From positions 1 through 61,373 of the forward strand of contig SSNU01000028.1 of the NCBI GenBank assembly GCA_012064415.1: a stretch of 61,373 nt of DNA. Direction: 5' to 3'. The stretch comes from Gyrodactylus bullatarudis. Lineage: Eukaryota; Platyhelminthes; Monogenea; Gyrodactylidea; Gyrodactylidae. A program made the translations under genes and the position numbers. The notes beneath the pieces were generated by a model. It was not told the origin of the DNA and made no database searches. It saw only the letters and a list, made by a program, of their open reading frames with translations. Shown here piece by piece: positions 21,162 to 32,240 of the stretch (its first letter is position 1; each line of letters starts with the position of its first letter).

Positions 21162-21730
21162 TTGAATATTGAATTAATTCATAAAGATTCACTGAAACCT
21201 GAAGAGAAAACTCTATTGATTTATAAATTCCAATGTGACTGTGGAGCTTCATATATAGGTCGTACAATTACGAAGTTATCAACTAGATGGAACGATCATC
21301 TTAAGAAAGATACAGCGGTGACCAGGCATCTAAGACAAGAAGGGCACGAAGCTTCAATCTCAAACTTTTCAATTTTATACAAAAATGCAGGGGATGACAG
21401 TACAGACGTTTGGGTGAAGGAGAAATTCTTCATAAATAGATATAAATTAAACTTATGTGTTCAAAAAAACTATTCGTATAATCTTCAACTACCTTGGCCT
21501 ATGTGAGCTTTTTCACTTTTCTCTTCAGGGTTGCTACTTATTGGAGAGTTTTGGTGTTTTTTTTAGCTCATTATATTCTGATTTTCTTTGACGTTCACTA
21601 TTTCTTTCATAATTTGTAAATTATTATCTTCAATGAATTCTTAATTTTTATCATTTTTAAAGTATTGCCACTGATGCTGCTTTATGATATGTACATATGG
21701 CTTTAATATAACCTTCTTTCTAATTTTCCA
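21162..21730 (+). pseudogene. Penelope-like GIY-YIG endonuclease fragment with 3' tail
   Basis: The 114-codon frame 21162-21506 encodes the Penelope endonuclease domain. It has LLIYKFQCDCGASYIGRT (CxC of the zinc-binding part and the Y-I-G signature), then RWNDHLKKDTAVTRHLRQEG with the His pair, and the C-terminus NLQLPWPM. The RT is absent, so this is a 5'-truncated copy in direct tandem behind the copy at 19.8-21.15 kb. Head-to-tail partial tandems are typical of Penelope insertions. A hammerhead relic sits in the tail at 21667-21701: stem I GCCA/TGGC is kept, but the core reads CTGATGC and GATA. Confidence 0.85.
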
Positions 21731-21734
21731 AAAA

Positions 21735-22590
21735 AATCAATTATAGTGAAATAATTTCAAGTTTGGATATCTTTTATGCAAAATTACTAAAAATTGCTAA
21801 TTTTGGCCCCATGGAATTTTAAAATAATAATAATATTAATAATATAGTCAATTTCACATATGACTAGGCCCTTTCTAGATTTCGTTTTACTACTAAACCG
21901 GTTAGCTAATAATATTGCTCCATTCCAACGACCAATGAGAATCGACTTTTCTTCTTAACATTGTTCGTTTCATTATTTTGGTTCTAAATTGGGTTTTCAC
22001 CTGAATAATCAAATTTTTATTAACAAGAAATAAATTTATTCAAAATTGTATACACTACAAGTAGTATAGAGCGTCAATCTAATGAAATAATTATTTTGCT
22101 CTAGGTCTACAAGACCAACACCATCTGATGTAGATTGTAAAGCCTTTAAACTTGCCTCGTTTATATCTAAAAAATAGCTGGAAGCTAGAAGAGCTCAAAG
22201 TTGGACTAGTCCATTTTTAGATTTCAAATAAAATGAAAAAAGTTGTTAGTAATAACTTATTACAGAGGGATTCCTATTCCTAGAAAAGATAATTAAATTA
22301 ATCAAATTTCTATTCAATGCCTTAGGTGGGAATATTTATTGAGAATTTTCTGTTTTTAATAAAAATCTTAAGGCAAACTTTTACTAATTTGCTATATTTC
22401 CAATTTTTGAATTTGAATAGAGAGATAGAACAGTAAAAAAATAATCTGTTAGATTATTCTTAGATAAAAAAAACTGAAAATTTGGCGCCAATTCGGAATT
22501 AAAAATTGTTTTTTCTTGTTGGAATTTTTATTAGAATTTGAAAAAGATCATCAAATTCATTTTAATTATCGTTCAATATATGAAAGGATA
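21735..22590. other. No gene recognised
   Basis: AT-rich spacer between the Penelope cluster and the Merlin element; nothing supported. Confidence 0.45.
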
Positions 22591-22593
22591 ACA

Positions 22594-23610
22594 GAAAAAA
22601 GGGTAATGGTCTGGTTCGGGAACGACGCAAAATTTTATTTACGGGCGAATTACACATGAGCTAATGAAAATCGAGTAGGTCCCCGAGTACTATTCAATTC
22701 CTATTATGGTCTATTTAGATATATTCATGAGTATAATCAACCTATTCTTGAACTAGTCTGTTCTCAATACAATTGTGTATGCCCTAGTTGAGGAACGAAT
22801 CTTAATTTAATCATCTTTATCTAGAAGGCTATTAAAGATCCCTTTCTAATCCGTAGATTTCTTGTTAAAGAGGTACTCGAAGATTTTAATCTCAATTCTG
22901 TGCGTCGCCACGGTCCTTCATGGTTCGCCAGGCTCTTTCAACAAAGTTAGTATGGACCGCATTGTCAGTTGGATAAATAAATAAACGAGGCTATGGTTAA
23001 TCTTTAGATGCCAGTAGCCAGCAGTAGCCCACTCCGAGTATCCTCGTCATTCATCAGAGGTTAATGTTGAGCCTAGGAATATAATCTCACTTATAAAGTT
23101 CCCGAGTGATTGCGCTGTGTAATAATTTCCAGACGAATACATTTGGTCTCTCGGTCATAAGCACCCATTCATTTCTCAGAATACGACCACGATGATATTT
23201 ACGTCTGGCCAGCTTAGTCTCATCCATCTCAGCATGTGACCGATACCTCCTACAACATGTCACAAAAAATAAACTTTCACTTTGAATCAGACACCCAAGA
23301 CACTAACTTTAATGGGAATTGGGCTTGCTAAGATAAGCCTAGAAAAACTTGTTAATTAATTAAAATCAAATAAGAAAAGAAAGATAAAGATGATTAAATT
23401 AAGATTCGTTCCTCAACTAGGGCATACACAAGTGTATTGAGAACAGACTAGTTCAAGAATAGGTTGATTATACTCATGAATATATCTAAATAGACCATAA
23501 TAGGAATTGAATAGTACTCGGGGACCTACTCGATTTTCATTGGCTCATGTGTAATTCGCCCGTAAATAAAATTTTGCGTCGTTCCCGAACCAGACCATTA
23601 CCGAAAAAAG
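22594..23610 (-). mobile_element. Merlin-type DNA transposon, decayed transposase, 8-bp target duplication
   Basis: The element is 22602-23602, flanked by GAAAAAAG on both sides (22594-22601 and 23603-23610). Its terminal inverted repeats are about 220 bp and start GGTAATGGTCTGGTTCGGG. The minus strand between them encodes a broken transposase of the Merlin/ISXO2-like (IS1016) DDE class: MDETKLARRKYHRGRILRNE near 23.1-23.25 kb corresponds to the family's E/D-ESK..RRKY.RGR box, and TNFVERAWRTMKDRG near 22.92 kb to the terminal N-E-R-W motif. Several stops and frameshifts separate them. GG termini and an 8-bp duplication fit Merlin. The base composition inside is less AT-rich than the surroundings. 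Confidence 0.85.
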
Positions 23611-23829
23611 AATCTAACTATTCTGTATATTTCTTCATTATAAGGAGAAAAATAAATTATGAATTCAATCAAATTTTAATCTGAAAACCAATTGATGAAA
23701 ACTAAAACTTTCTTCTAATTTAAACCTTCATTAATACTGATATACACAGTATTGAAAAAATGAAAAAGATCATAGCAGTTGTAATGTATGTAAAATATTA
23801 TTCAGAATCATTGATTCTATATCTAAACT

Positions 23830-23990
23830 TAATTGACATGAAGATGAGAATTTACTAAAAAAATCAATCTGACAAAAGAAGGCCGTTTTTTGAATTTCGA
23901 AAATGTACCAAATTTCCCCTTTTTCAACTTTTGAATCCAAATTTTTTATCGATTTCAATGATTCGAAGCAGTTAAATGATGATGTTTGGG
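23830..23990. repeat. Hairpin MITE, subfamily X2, left half
   Basis: 'gacatgaagatgagaattta' followed by 'ccgttttttgaatttcgaaa' and 'atttgaagcagttaaatg'-like sequence matches the left arm at 35.2-35.7 kb. The right arm is missing. Confidence 0.5.
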
Positions 23991-24046
23991 TTCTTATAAA
24001 ATATTGAGAAATTATCAGCAGTATGATTATTCTCAGTCAAATGTTT

Positions 24047-25520
24047 ATGAACAGAATTCAGCAAAATGGTTCACAAATATTTTGAAGCCCATACATGAAT
24101 ATTATTCTAAATACATCGTCGAGGACACTTTCAGATTTGTGGATAAAATAAAAGAGTTCTAGGAAAATAGTTTCATTTGATGTTAGTTCTTTATTTCCTA
24201 ATGTACCCATAAATGAAACTTTAAATATTATCAAGAATTTTGTTGATGGCAATGCTGGTTTTAGAATAGATAGTGATCATTTAATAAAATTGATCAAAAT
24301 ATTGTTTTCGTCCAGAAAGATGGTATTGCTATGGGTTCCCCTCTTAGTCCAATTTTAGCTGACATTTTCTTGTGTTGGTTAGAGATAAATAAAATGTCTG
24401 ATCTAATTAACTTTAATATAGATTTGTATATCAGATATGTGGATGATACTTTTGTGGTTATGAAACCCAATGTGTCTATCGATGATTTTTTCTCAAAAAT
24501 AAATAATATTCATCCAAATATTATATATACTTATGAGGAAGAATCTAATGCTATATTGAATTTTTTAGATGTTAAACTAACCAAGAAAGTTGATGGAACA
24601 ATCAAAAAAAACATTCACAAGAAGAAGACTGATAATGGCAAATATCTTCATTTCGCTAGTTTCAGTCCTATTTCTCGTAAAGTTGGTTTGGTTTTCGGTC
24701 AGTTTAAGAGAATCAAAAGAATCGTAAGCGAAGAGGAACTTCCTTATGAATTAGAGAGATTGAAAAATAGTTTGATGGAAAATGGCTATCCTGCAAAATT
24801 TATTGATAAATTTATCTCTTTGCCCGGACGCCAAAGAGATGATACTATAATGTCGAATAATGAGGAGTTCAAAGCCGTTTTCATTAAACTAAATTTCAAA
24901 TGTGATGACTTTAGCAGTGATGTGGGAAGAAAACTAACTAATCTTATAACTTACCATTATTCCAATGTACAATTAAAAATTCAAAAAGTATTCAAAAAGC
25001 AAAGATTATTTAGTTTAGTTCATATGGATTTGCTCAACCCAGAAGATAATACTCTCTTAATTTATAAGTTTCAGTGTGACTGTGATTCAACTTAACTTAA
25101 CAAGGAAAATTAGAAAACTTAGAAAAAGAACAAAGGATCATCTTTCAAAGGATACTTCTGTTCGTAAATATTTGACTGAGAATAATCATAGTGCTGATAA
25201 TTCAATATTTTATAAGGACCCAAGTGATGATAGCACTGATCTGTGGATTAAAGAGAAATTCTTTATCAATATTACTAAACCAGATCTGTGTGTTCAAAAG
25301 AACCATACATATTCTCTCGTACTACCCTGGCATATGTGAGCTTTTTCATTATTTTCTCTTTAGCTTGCATTCTCTTCTTTTTGAGGAACTTGCTTCTAAC
25401 TATTTTCATTTTAATATTTTTAATTTTATTTTTTCAATGATTCTATAGATAATTTTTATTTTTAAAGTTACATTGCTGATGAAGCTTTATGAAATGTACA
25501 ATGTACATCCCCATTAGAGT
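24047..25520 (+). pseudogene. Penelope-like element: RT nearly complete, endonuclease broken
   Basis: The order is as in canonical Penelope: AKWFTNILKPIHEYYSKYI, a frameshift near 24.16 kb, SFDVSSLFPNVPINETL, a small deletion, GSPLSPILADIFLCWLE, the catalytic YVDD (near 24.44 kb) and NAILNFLDVKL, all characteristic of the Penelope RT. The frame 24331-25095 then passes the linker KIQKVFKKQRLF into the endonuclease (YKFQCDC), where a deletion removes the Y-I-G stretch and shifts the frame. The remainder continues at 25130-25339 (CVQKNHTYSLVLPWHM, stop). A 3' tail with a hammerhead ends at about 25520. It is diverged from the 18-21 kb copies, so an older insertion. Confidence 0.9.
25471..25512 (+). 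ncRNA. Hammerhead ribozyme, Penelope type (P5)
   Basis: CTGATGA (25476-25482), eight nucleotides, GAAA (25491-25494), then a perfect 6-bp stem III ATGTAC/GTACAT with loop AAT and cleavage triplet ATC (25507-25509). Stem I shows only one obvious pair, so the copy may be impaired. Confidence 0.6.
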
Positions 25521-25539
25521 AGGCCAAATTTTTCAACTT

Positions 25540-25960
25540 TAATCTCATTTTGAAGATTATCGAAAACTAAGCATTTTTTCCTATAAAACCATCCGTTTTC
25601 GAGTTTGTTCTGATATACAAAATCCCGATTGAAGATGACAATTTTTGAACACGCGCCAAGATTTTTTCAATGAATTTCACTACGAGAAAGGACAAAATTG
25701 AGGTTTTTGAATAGTTTTTGCAACATTTTGAATAAAAATAGGGCTTATAGTAAAAATTGAGTGTTCATTCACAAGTCGGAAGAAAGTCCCAGGAAATTAG
25801 GTAAATTTTGATGATTTTAGGGAAAATGGGATTTTTGTATATCAGAACATGAAAAAGTTTCATTTTGATTTTCAAAAATGTGTTTTTCATGGTTTAAACA
25901 TAAATTTTTGATTTAAGCATAGAATATTGTTCGGGGAAAATAAAATTTTGTAATCCCCAT
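25540..25960. repeat. Dispersed repeat, inverted copy at 45535-45900
   Basis: Phrases such as 'gcaacattttgaataaa', 'tagggcttatagtaaaaatt' and 'attgttcggggaaaataaa' reappear in reverse complement at 45.5-45.9 kb in the same relative order. No coding content or termini are recognised. Confidence 0.6.
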
Positions 25961-28380
25961 ACTTCAAAACCTTTTTTAATCTAAATAAATATTTCGGACG
26001 AATAAAATTACGTGAATCTCTATTTTATACTAAATTAGGTTTTAAGAAAAACCCCATCATCGTGGAAAAGTAAAATTCCGATTTCTTTATCATTTGAAAA
26101 TTGAAGGGTAATATGTAATTTCAATATTAACAATCATAAATTCCCAAATTCATAGAAACTAGCTCTGATATGATGATGATCTTACTCTATTTGAATGCGC
26201 AATTACTCCGTATCCTTCATAGTTTATCTTTTTCTCAACAAAAGGAAATTTATTCTATACAAATACCTATTGAAAAAGATCCATTTTATTTGATAAACGT
26301 TTTTTCCATTCATGAGAGCATCCTATTAATATTATATTAATTGTTTCGAATAACGAATATAATTTCAAGTTATTTTCTATTTAAAATAATAATCACAGTA
26401 ATCAATGAGATGTGCTCATTGAGATCTAGATTTTTGAAAGAATCGAATTTATCCGACAAATATGAGATAATCGAGAGTAGTGAAAGATTATTACAATTCT
26501 GAGGTTGCTGACTGAAAGTCATGCTAGGATTAAGAACAAACGAATATTTTTTGGCGAATAAAGCTTTATTCTCGTCGGTTCTCTTCGGACCATACACCGA
26601 AAATTTAGAGAACAATATGAAATCTAGCCAATAGCATTCATTCAACGGTTTACGACCAATAGGAAGAGGAATGCCTAAGCCTTCATCTATTGTCCTAGAG
26701 CTTAGTCACTTATGTCAGCGAATAATTATAATTATTTGATACTTGTTTGCAATCAGATAACGAAAATTCTAAGACAGATTCTAAAGGCTCGTAAAATTTA
26801 GCTTTTGAAAAATCTTATTTATAAAGTCTAATTATTCTAAAAATATGGCAAATTACCCAGAAAATCCACTTGCAAAAAATTACAGTGTGTACGGTTTTTG
26901 CGAAAATTAAATTATGGGGAATTCTTCATATCTGAGAACAAATTCGGAATCATTGTAAAAATTTACATACAATCTCACAATTCTGGTGGGCAATAATATT
27001 AAAATACTCGAAGATTAAATTTTTCATATCTATGGGCAACTTTAGTAATTTAGGAAAATTTCGTCTAATAAATTCCAATTTACTTTAATTTTAACCATAA
27101 TTCCCAGTGATAAACCAGGTTTTCAGTTCAATCAACTAATTCTTAATTTATCAAAGTTTCAAAATTATTTTCATTCGTTTATCAATCTGTAAGATTGGAC
27201 GTTTTTTATATTTAAAAATTAATAAATATTGGCTTAAATATGAAGAAACTCATTAGTTAATGAGAATCTCATTTCTTGTCCCTATGGTTACTTATAACTT
27301 AACCCAATTATTAATTGTAAATTTTTATCAACTGCTATGGTGCTAAAATTGACTAAAATTCAACTTTCTTTTCAAGGTTAATCTTTAATTAAATAAAAAT
27401 GACATTCTTTTGATAAATTAAAAAATTTAAATTATTCATTCTCCATGATTAGTTCAATATAATACAAATGAGTTTAGAAACCAATAATGATTAATTTTAG
27501 ATACAAGATTAATCTCTCCTTTAGAACTGCTAGTTTAAAAATTTGGATCTCTAAATTCCAAGAAAAAATTAGTCATTCTAGCGATTTTTCTCGAAAGGTC
27601 TTGGGAGTTTTAGATTTCTTTAAATTGATCCGTTTCAAAATTTGAATACCAATCTAGGAAGCCTTTTAAAATTTTGACGGAAAATCAATTTTTCCTAAAA
27701 AACCTGACAAGATCATCTTTCCACAGACATAATGCCATTAACACCTGTACTAACATTATCTATTCTTCTCTAATTTTACTGTTCTTTTTTTTGGAACTTA
27801 AGTTGAAAAATTATATTTTTGTCCTAAAAATTGATCTCAAAGGCTGTAATCATTATTAATCATGCTAGAGGCTGATGTGTTTTTCTTCTGTGTAAATGGT
27901 GAGAGTAATAAATAAGTCTTATGGATCAACTATCAAAAGCCTCTAAATTTTCGATGACTACTTTAAAGTAATATTATCAAATTTTAGAGATTTTCTATTT
28001 AAAATGAAACACAATGTCACAATAAAATTTTTTTTAAATAAAAATGTATAAAATTCCTTCTGATTTTTACCCATGAACATGTTAAAATTGAAAAATCAAT
28101 CCCTGTTATATACTGAAAGCAAAATATTTTTAGAAAGGTAAAGGTTCTTTTTACTCAGAAAATTGCATTATAATTTTTCGTAAAATTACTGTATTAACAC
28201 AATAAATTCTATTGAATTTATATAATTTATAAGCTATATTTAATACATCTTAAAGATTTATGATTAATGGGTATTTAAAATACATCAAAAATCTATTTTT
28301 GATTTCTTAATAAATGATGAGAATAACTTTGATTTATTGCAAAAACTGTAGTTTAAATAAATACACTTGTTTTGGAAGGT
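25961..28380. other. No gene recognised; weak hammerhead-A-like relic at 26556-26600
   Basis: AT-rich sequence. On the minus strand at 26556-26595, CCGAAGA, eight nucleotides (GAACCGAC) and GAGA precede a perfect palindrome GAATAAAGCTTTATTC. Layout and wording recall family A hammerheads, but two core positions are wrong. The minus-strand open frame 26370-26645 resembles no family I know. Confidence 0.3.
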
Positions 28381-28400
28381 TCACTCCAACCTTGTTCACC

Positions 28401-28811
28401 ATGAAATTGTACCTGCTAATTTTTATCGTGATATCAGCCTACACTGTGGAATCTTATTATAGAAGTAAGCTAGATTCAATCATTTTCACTCAATAGCCTC
28501 CCTATGTAAGTTTGATTGTTGAAAATCAGCTAGATCATACCGCACTGTAGGAGAAAGGTGTGAATACATAAATGGGGATGAAAATCAAGTCGACTATTGT
28601 TCTTTTCAATGTTGCGGCAATATGACTTTCAGATATTGCTGTTGGCGCTGTGAGGATAGATATATCTATGATCCACAAATTTGTAGAACAAAATACATCA
28701 TTATTGGGTATGTGCAGAGACGAAATATTTTTTTAACCTTTTAGAGTGATGGTACCGTTATTAACAATAGGCATCGTTGTATCAATAGCATGCATATTAC
28801 GTCGTAACTAA
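28401..28811 (+). CDS. Shisa-superfamily-like small membrane protein, copy 1 (3 exons)
   Basis: Exons 28401-28464, 28530-28707 and 28745-28811 join to a 102-residue protein. Both introns are GT-AG (gtaagc...cag, 65 nt; gtatgt...ttttag, 37 nt), and the same structure recurs in copy 2. Exon 1 is a signal peptide (LLIFIVISAYTVES). Exon 2 is a compact Cys-rich ectodomain with CEYINGDE, then YCSFQCCGNMTFRYCCWRC and a further Cys. The CC...YCC..C spacing is that of Shisa-like (STMC6) proteins, whose members are short type I membrane proteins. Exon 3 is a single membrane span (VMVPLLTIGIVVSIACIL) ending in RRN with almost no cytosolic tail; most Shisas have a Pro-rich tail. NMT is a possible N-glycosylation site. 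AATAAA follows the stop. The family call is by Cys pattern and topology only. Confidence 0.65.
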
Positions 28812-29017
28812 AAATAAAATTTCCGATTAGAAGAAGTATTTTCAACGGTTTGTTATATTCATCGAATAAAGTTTTCTAATTTTCGATTTTTTGAAAAATT
28901 TATCCATGATATAAAATAAATTGCCGGATGAATATTTTTCTCGTTTTTATTTGTATTTTTCAAAATTTATATAATGAATTGATTTATAATTTTATTTATA
29001 GGATATCAATTTTGAGT

Positions 29018-29050
29018 AAGAGTCTGGCGAGATCCGGCGGAATGAGTTCT
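29018..29050 (+). ncRNA. Hammerhead relic, family A (A4)
   Basis: GTAAGAGT, then CTGGCGA, GATCCGGC and GGAA: the family A frame with two core substitutions, so inactive. It lies between the two Shisa-like genes. Confidence 0.5.
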
Positions 29051-29506
29051 TAATTTTAAGATTTTGAAATCACTATGAATTTCGAAGCAATCCAAATATC
29101 TATTTGAATGTTTTTTGGATCATTGGAAGTTCATATAAATAATTTCTTGCTCTGTTGGAAAATAAGAGTAGTTTTCAATCATGCTTTTAATGAAACTAAT
29201 TTCTATTTTCAATGCTCATGAAAACCATGACACAGGGCAGAAAAAAATTGTTCGTTTATCCCAATAACAAAACAACATACATCCGATCTTTATCTTACTT
29301 CACACGAAAGGTAGCTCTTCAATATTTATTGATCGATGTAAAGAGTTATCCTGATTTTTTCTCGTCAAGATTTTTTTTAAAATAATAATAATCAAAAGCT
29401 CCATATTTAATTTTTAGCAATGGTTCATGATTCACCTCCAGTATCATTTGATATAACAAGAGGAGGGTTAGTTTATATAAACTTTTATTAGGTATCTAAT
29501 GTGAGT

Positions 29507-29647
29507 GAAGAAACAATCCAAACATGTATGGCAAGGATAGACGAGTTTCATCTTTATTGAGACTCTTTAGTATATCGTAATCGAGAATCGATCGAGATGA
29601 ATCGCGTCCATGTTTGTCATACATGTTTAGATTGTTTCTGTACTAGC
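29507..29647 (-). repeat. Palindrome containing a decayed SINE-B hammerhead (B4)
   Basis: GAAACAATCCAAACATGTAT at the left is mirrored at the right (ATACATGTTTAGATTGTTTC). The interior aligns with the SINE hammerhead at 12.98 kb: minus-strand CTAAAGAGTCTC, then GATGAAACTCGTC. The core is mutated (CUGA to CUAA) and helix II is weakened. Confidence 0.45.
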
Positions 29648-30492
29648 TTATAAGAAATGAGATCAACCCTGAGTCTGATCTTTGAGGCAAGATGTATGTC
29701 TTTGCGGCATTGAATTAGAGATGATAAAATACTACAGCGCTTATCCCTAATTTTGGTGGTTAGTAATAATATATAGAAATAATCGATAAATGAAATGAAA
29801 GACGATATTTGCCACAAATTAATAAATTCACAAATAAATAATAATCAAGAAAAAATGATGCAAATATTTGGATCATTTGAAAGATTTTTCCCAAAACTTA
29901 GATGGATATCTTTGTAAGGCATACAATTCTTGAAGAAATTTCATTCTAAAGCGCCGGCATTCTGTGCAGAATATGATAATTTTAAAATTAATTTTTTTGA
30001 TGAAAGTTTAAGAATTTCTAATTCTTTGGCTTAATCTTTTGTCACATAATATTATAATTATTGATCTTGCTAGAATCCTATGTCTTAATAGATAATTTTG
30101 GATAGGAGAGTTTGAGTGACCATTGGTCACTGACCAAGTAACAAGTTTAACAAACCATTCCGTTAGTCTTAATACTATCAAGATTAACGGTAACATTTCG
30201 ACATTTAATGTAAATCCCATTTTGAAATTTTGTATTTTAAAAACTTTTCCTCCTCAATCGTCACAGAATTATGAAATCTCAGTAGTATTTGAGATGATAA
30301 AATGATCCAAAGAAAATTTATCTATGAAAATAAAAGAATAGAAACAATATTGACTAAATTACTAAGTTTTGTAAAACAATGCCATTAATGAAAGCATGCT
30401 ATTGATTTCAAGATGAAGAATGATTTATTACTTCTCAGCTGAAATTTAAATATAAACTCTTATTTGAAATCATACTTTCAACCTAGTCCATC

Positions 30493-30906
30493 ATGAAATT
30501 GTACCTGCTCATTTTTATCGTGATATCAGCCTACACTGTGAAATCTTATTATAGAGGTAAGCTAGATTCAATAATTTTTTTCACACAAGGAACGCGTTGT
30601 AAGTTGGACTTTTTAGTTAAAAATCAGACTCGTCATATCGAAATTCTGGAGAAAAATGTGAATACATAAATGGGCATAAAAATCAAGTCGACTATTGTTC
30701 TTATCAATGTTGCGGCAATATGACTTTCAGATATTGCTGTTGGCGCTGTGAGGATAGATATATCTATGATCCACAAATTTGTAGAACAAAATACATCATT
30801 ATTGGGTATGTGCAGAGACGAAATATTTTTTTAACCTCTTAGTGTGCTGGTACCATTATTGATAATAGGAATAATTTTATCAATAACATGTTCACTTTGT
30901 CGATGA
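30493..30906 (+). CDS. Shisa-superfamily-like small membrane protein, copy 2 (3 exons)
   Basis: Exons 30493-30556, 30628-30805 and 30843-30906 give a 101-residue protein with the same phases and the same 37-nt second intron as copy 1. The signal peptide differs by one residue (TVKS for TVES). The ectodomain begins DSSYRNSGEKCEYINGHKN and then is nearly identical (YCSYQCC... for YCSFQCC...). The membrane segment has diverged (VLVPLLIIGIILSITCSL) and ends CR. From within exon 2 through intron 2 the two genes are almost identical over about 180 bp, including the intron, whereas intron 1 and exon 3 differ; this suggests gene conversion rather than simple age. A likely AATAAA lies just past the stop, near 30.92 kb. 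It is in tandem 2.1 kb downstream of copy 1, same strand. Confidence 0.65.
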
Positions 30907-31304
30907 GATTTTTAAGAAAAATAAACTTTATTTTAAATATTCTTGTTCTTTTCGACCTTGTTACAGGTGTTGTTGGTCTAAATATACTTTTTGAGGTCCA
31001 AGTGATCACAAAATCAGTAACTTCGATTGCTGAGTGCAAAGAAAATCAGAAACTAATGAGGGTAGTCAAAATTAAGTTTTGAATTTTTCGTTACGGAAGT
31101 CTCAGTTTTCATACCGAATAATCGGTTATGATAAATAAAAACTTGTCAAATTTAAAATCTAAGATAAAATTCCACAATTTAAAGAAAGATAAAAATTTAT
31201 TTTATATTTTGAGCTTTAATCTTTTAAAATTTTGTGGGAAATATTGCCAAACTTCTTTAAATATATTAGATTCTGATTTTAATGAAAAATTCATTCAGAG
31301 GATT

Positions 31305-31361
31305 GGAAGACAAGTGAATAATTAGTAATAAAGCTTTTATTTCACCGGTTCTCATCAGAAA
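31305..31361 (-). ncRNA. Hammerhead, family A, truncated at LINE junction (A5)
   Basis: Minus strand: CTGATGA (31352-31358), GAACCGGT, GAAA (31340-31343), perfect stem III ATAAA/TTTAT with loop AGC, triplet ATT, then ACT. The 5' strand of stem I is missing because LINE sequence begins at about 31359, so it cannot fold completely in cis. Confidence 0.6.
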
Positions 31362-32240
31362 ATGGGCCTGGAAATCAATAGATCTAAGTGTAAACTCCTT
31401 TTGCCCAATGGTCTCCCTGATACCTTTCTCTCTAACCTTCACCTTCCTGGTGAGTTCGTCAACACTACTATTGATCTAGGTTTTGAATTGGATGCTTCCT
31501 TAAAAATTGCTCCTTTGTCTAAAATTGATCTGATTAACTCCCTGATCTATGTAATCAATAGATTCTCCTCTTCCACTGGTCTTAAAATCTCGGGTTATAA
31601 AACATTTGTTCTTCCTCATTTGGATTACGTTTCCCCTCTCCTTCCTCATATCAATAACTCTAATTCGCTTACCATTGAAAGGATCCAATACAGATTTCTT
31701 CATTCCTGTTTTCCTGATATTGATTCTTATAATTCACTAATCTCTATCTCTGGACTTGATCCCTTATGGTTGAGAAGATCGGCTTTCATTATTAAAAATT
31801 TCGCCTCTTTCTCCGAACCAATCCGTAAATGTTTTTCCCTCCGTTACACAGCCTACTCGTACCATTTTCTCCTCAATCAATTTAGATGTTTAGACTCTAA
31901 ATTTACGCACTCGGATTGTGATAACCTTTATGATCTAAAATCAATAATCTCTTATTTAAGAACTAAACTTGATTACTCTTTGTCTCTTCTTTACTCTAAT
32001 TTACATTTGACTGAATAAGTCCCCTTTTTGAGACCTTTTACATTCAAATAAAGTTAAACCTCTGACTGAGAGATAAAAGTTTGAATTGATTTAGCACCTG
32101 GCTTGTTGTCGTTGCACACTTTGCAATCAATTTCTATTCAGTGTGTATTAGAGACTAATTCTGCTGAAAGACCTTAAGAGGATGTGCCTACCGCAGAAAC
32201 CCAGGATGTCTTGCTTATGGATTTTATGATTTAAAAAAAA
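31359..32240 (+). pseudogene. Non-LTR retrotransposon, 5'-truncated: RT C-terminus and 3' UTR
   Basis: The 218-codon frame 31362-32018 corresponds to the last quarter of the LINE ORF2 at 52.5-55.0 kb, with shared boxes INRSKCKLLLPNGLP, GFELDASLK, VLPHLDYVSPLL, PLWLRRSAFIIK and SDCDNLYDL. It has no RT catalytic core. The 3' UTR has no identity to the intact LINE that I can see and ends in a short A run near 32.24 kb. The frame is uninterrupted although the fragment cannot be functional, so the insertion is probably not old. It belongs to a sister family rather than the same family. Confidence 0.85.

Noticed and set aside
28314..28496. A 60-codon frame starting at 28314 as the Shisa-like protein start
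   Set aside because: The frame reads through the intron to a stop. The internal ATG at 28401 begins a proper signal peptide, and the equivalent ATG is conserved in the second gene.
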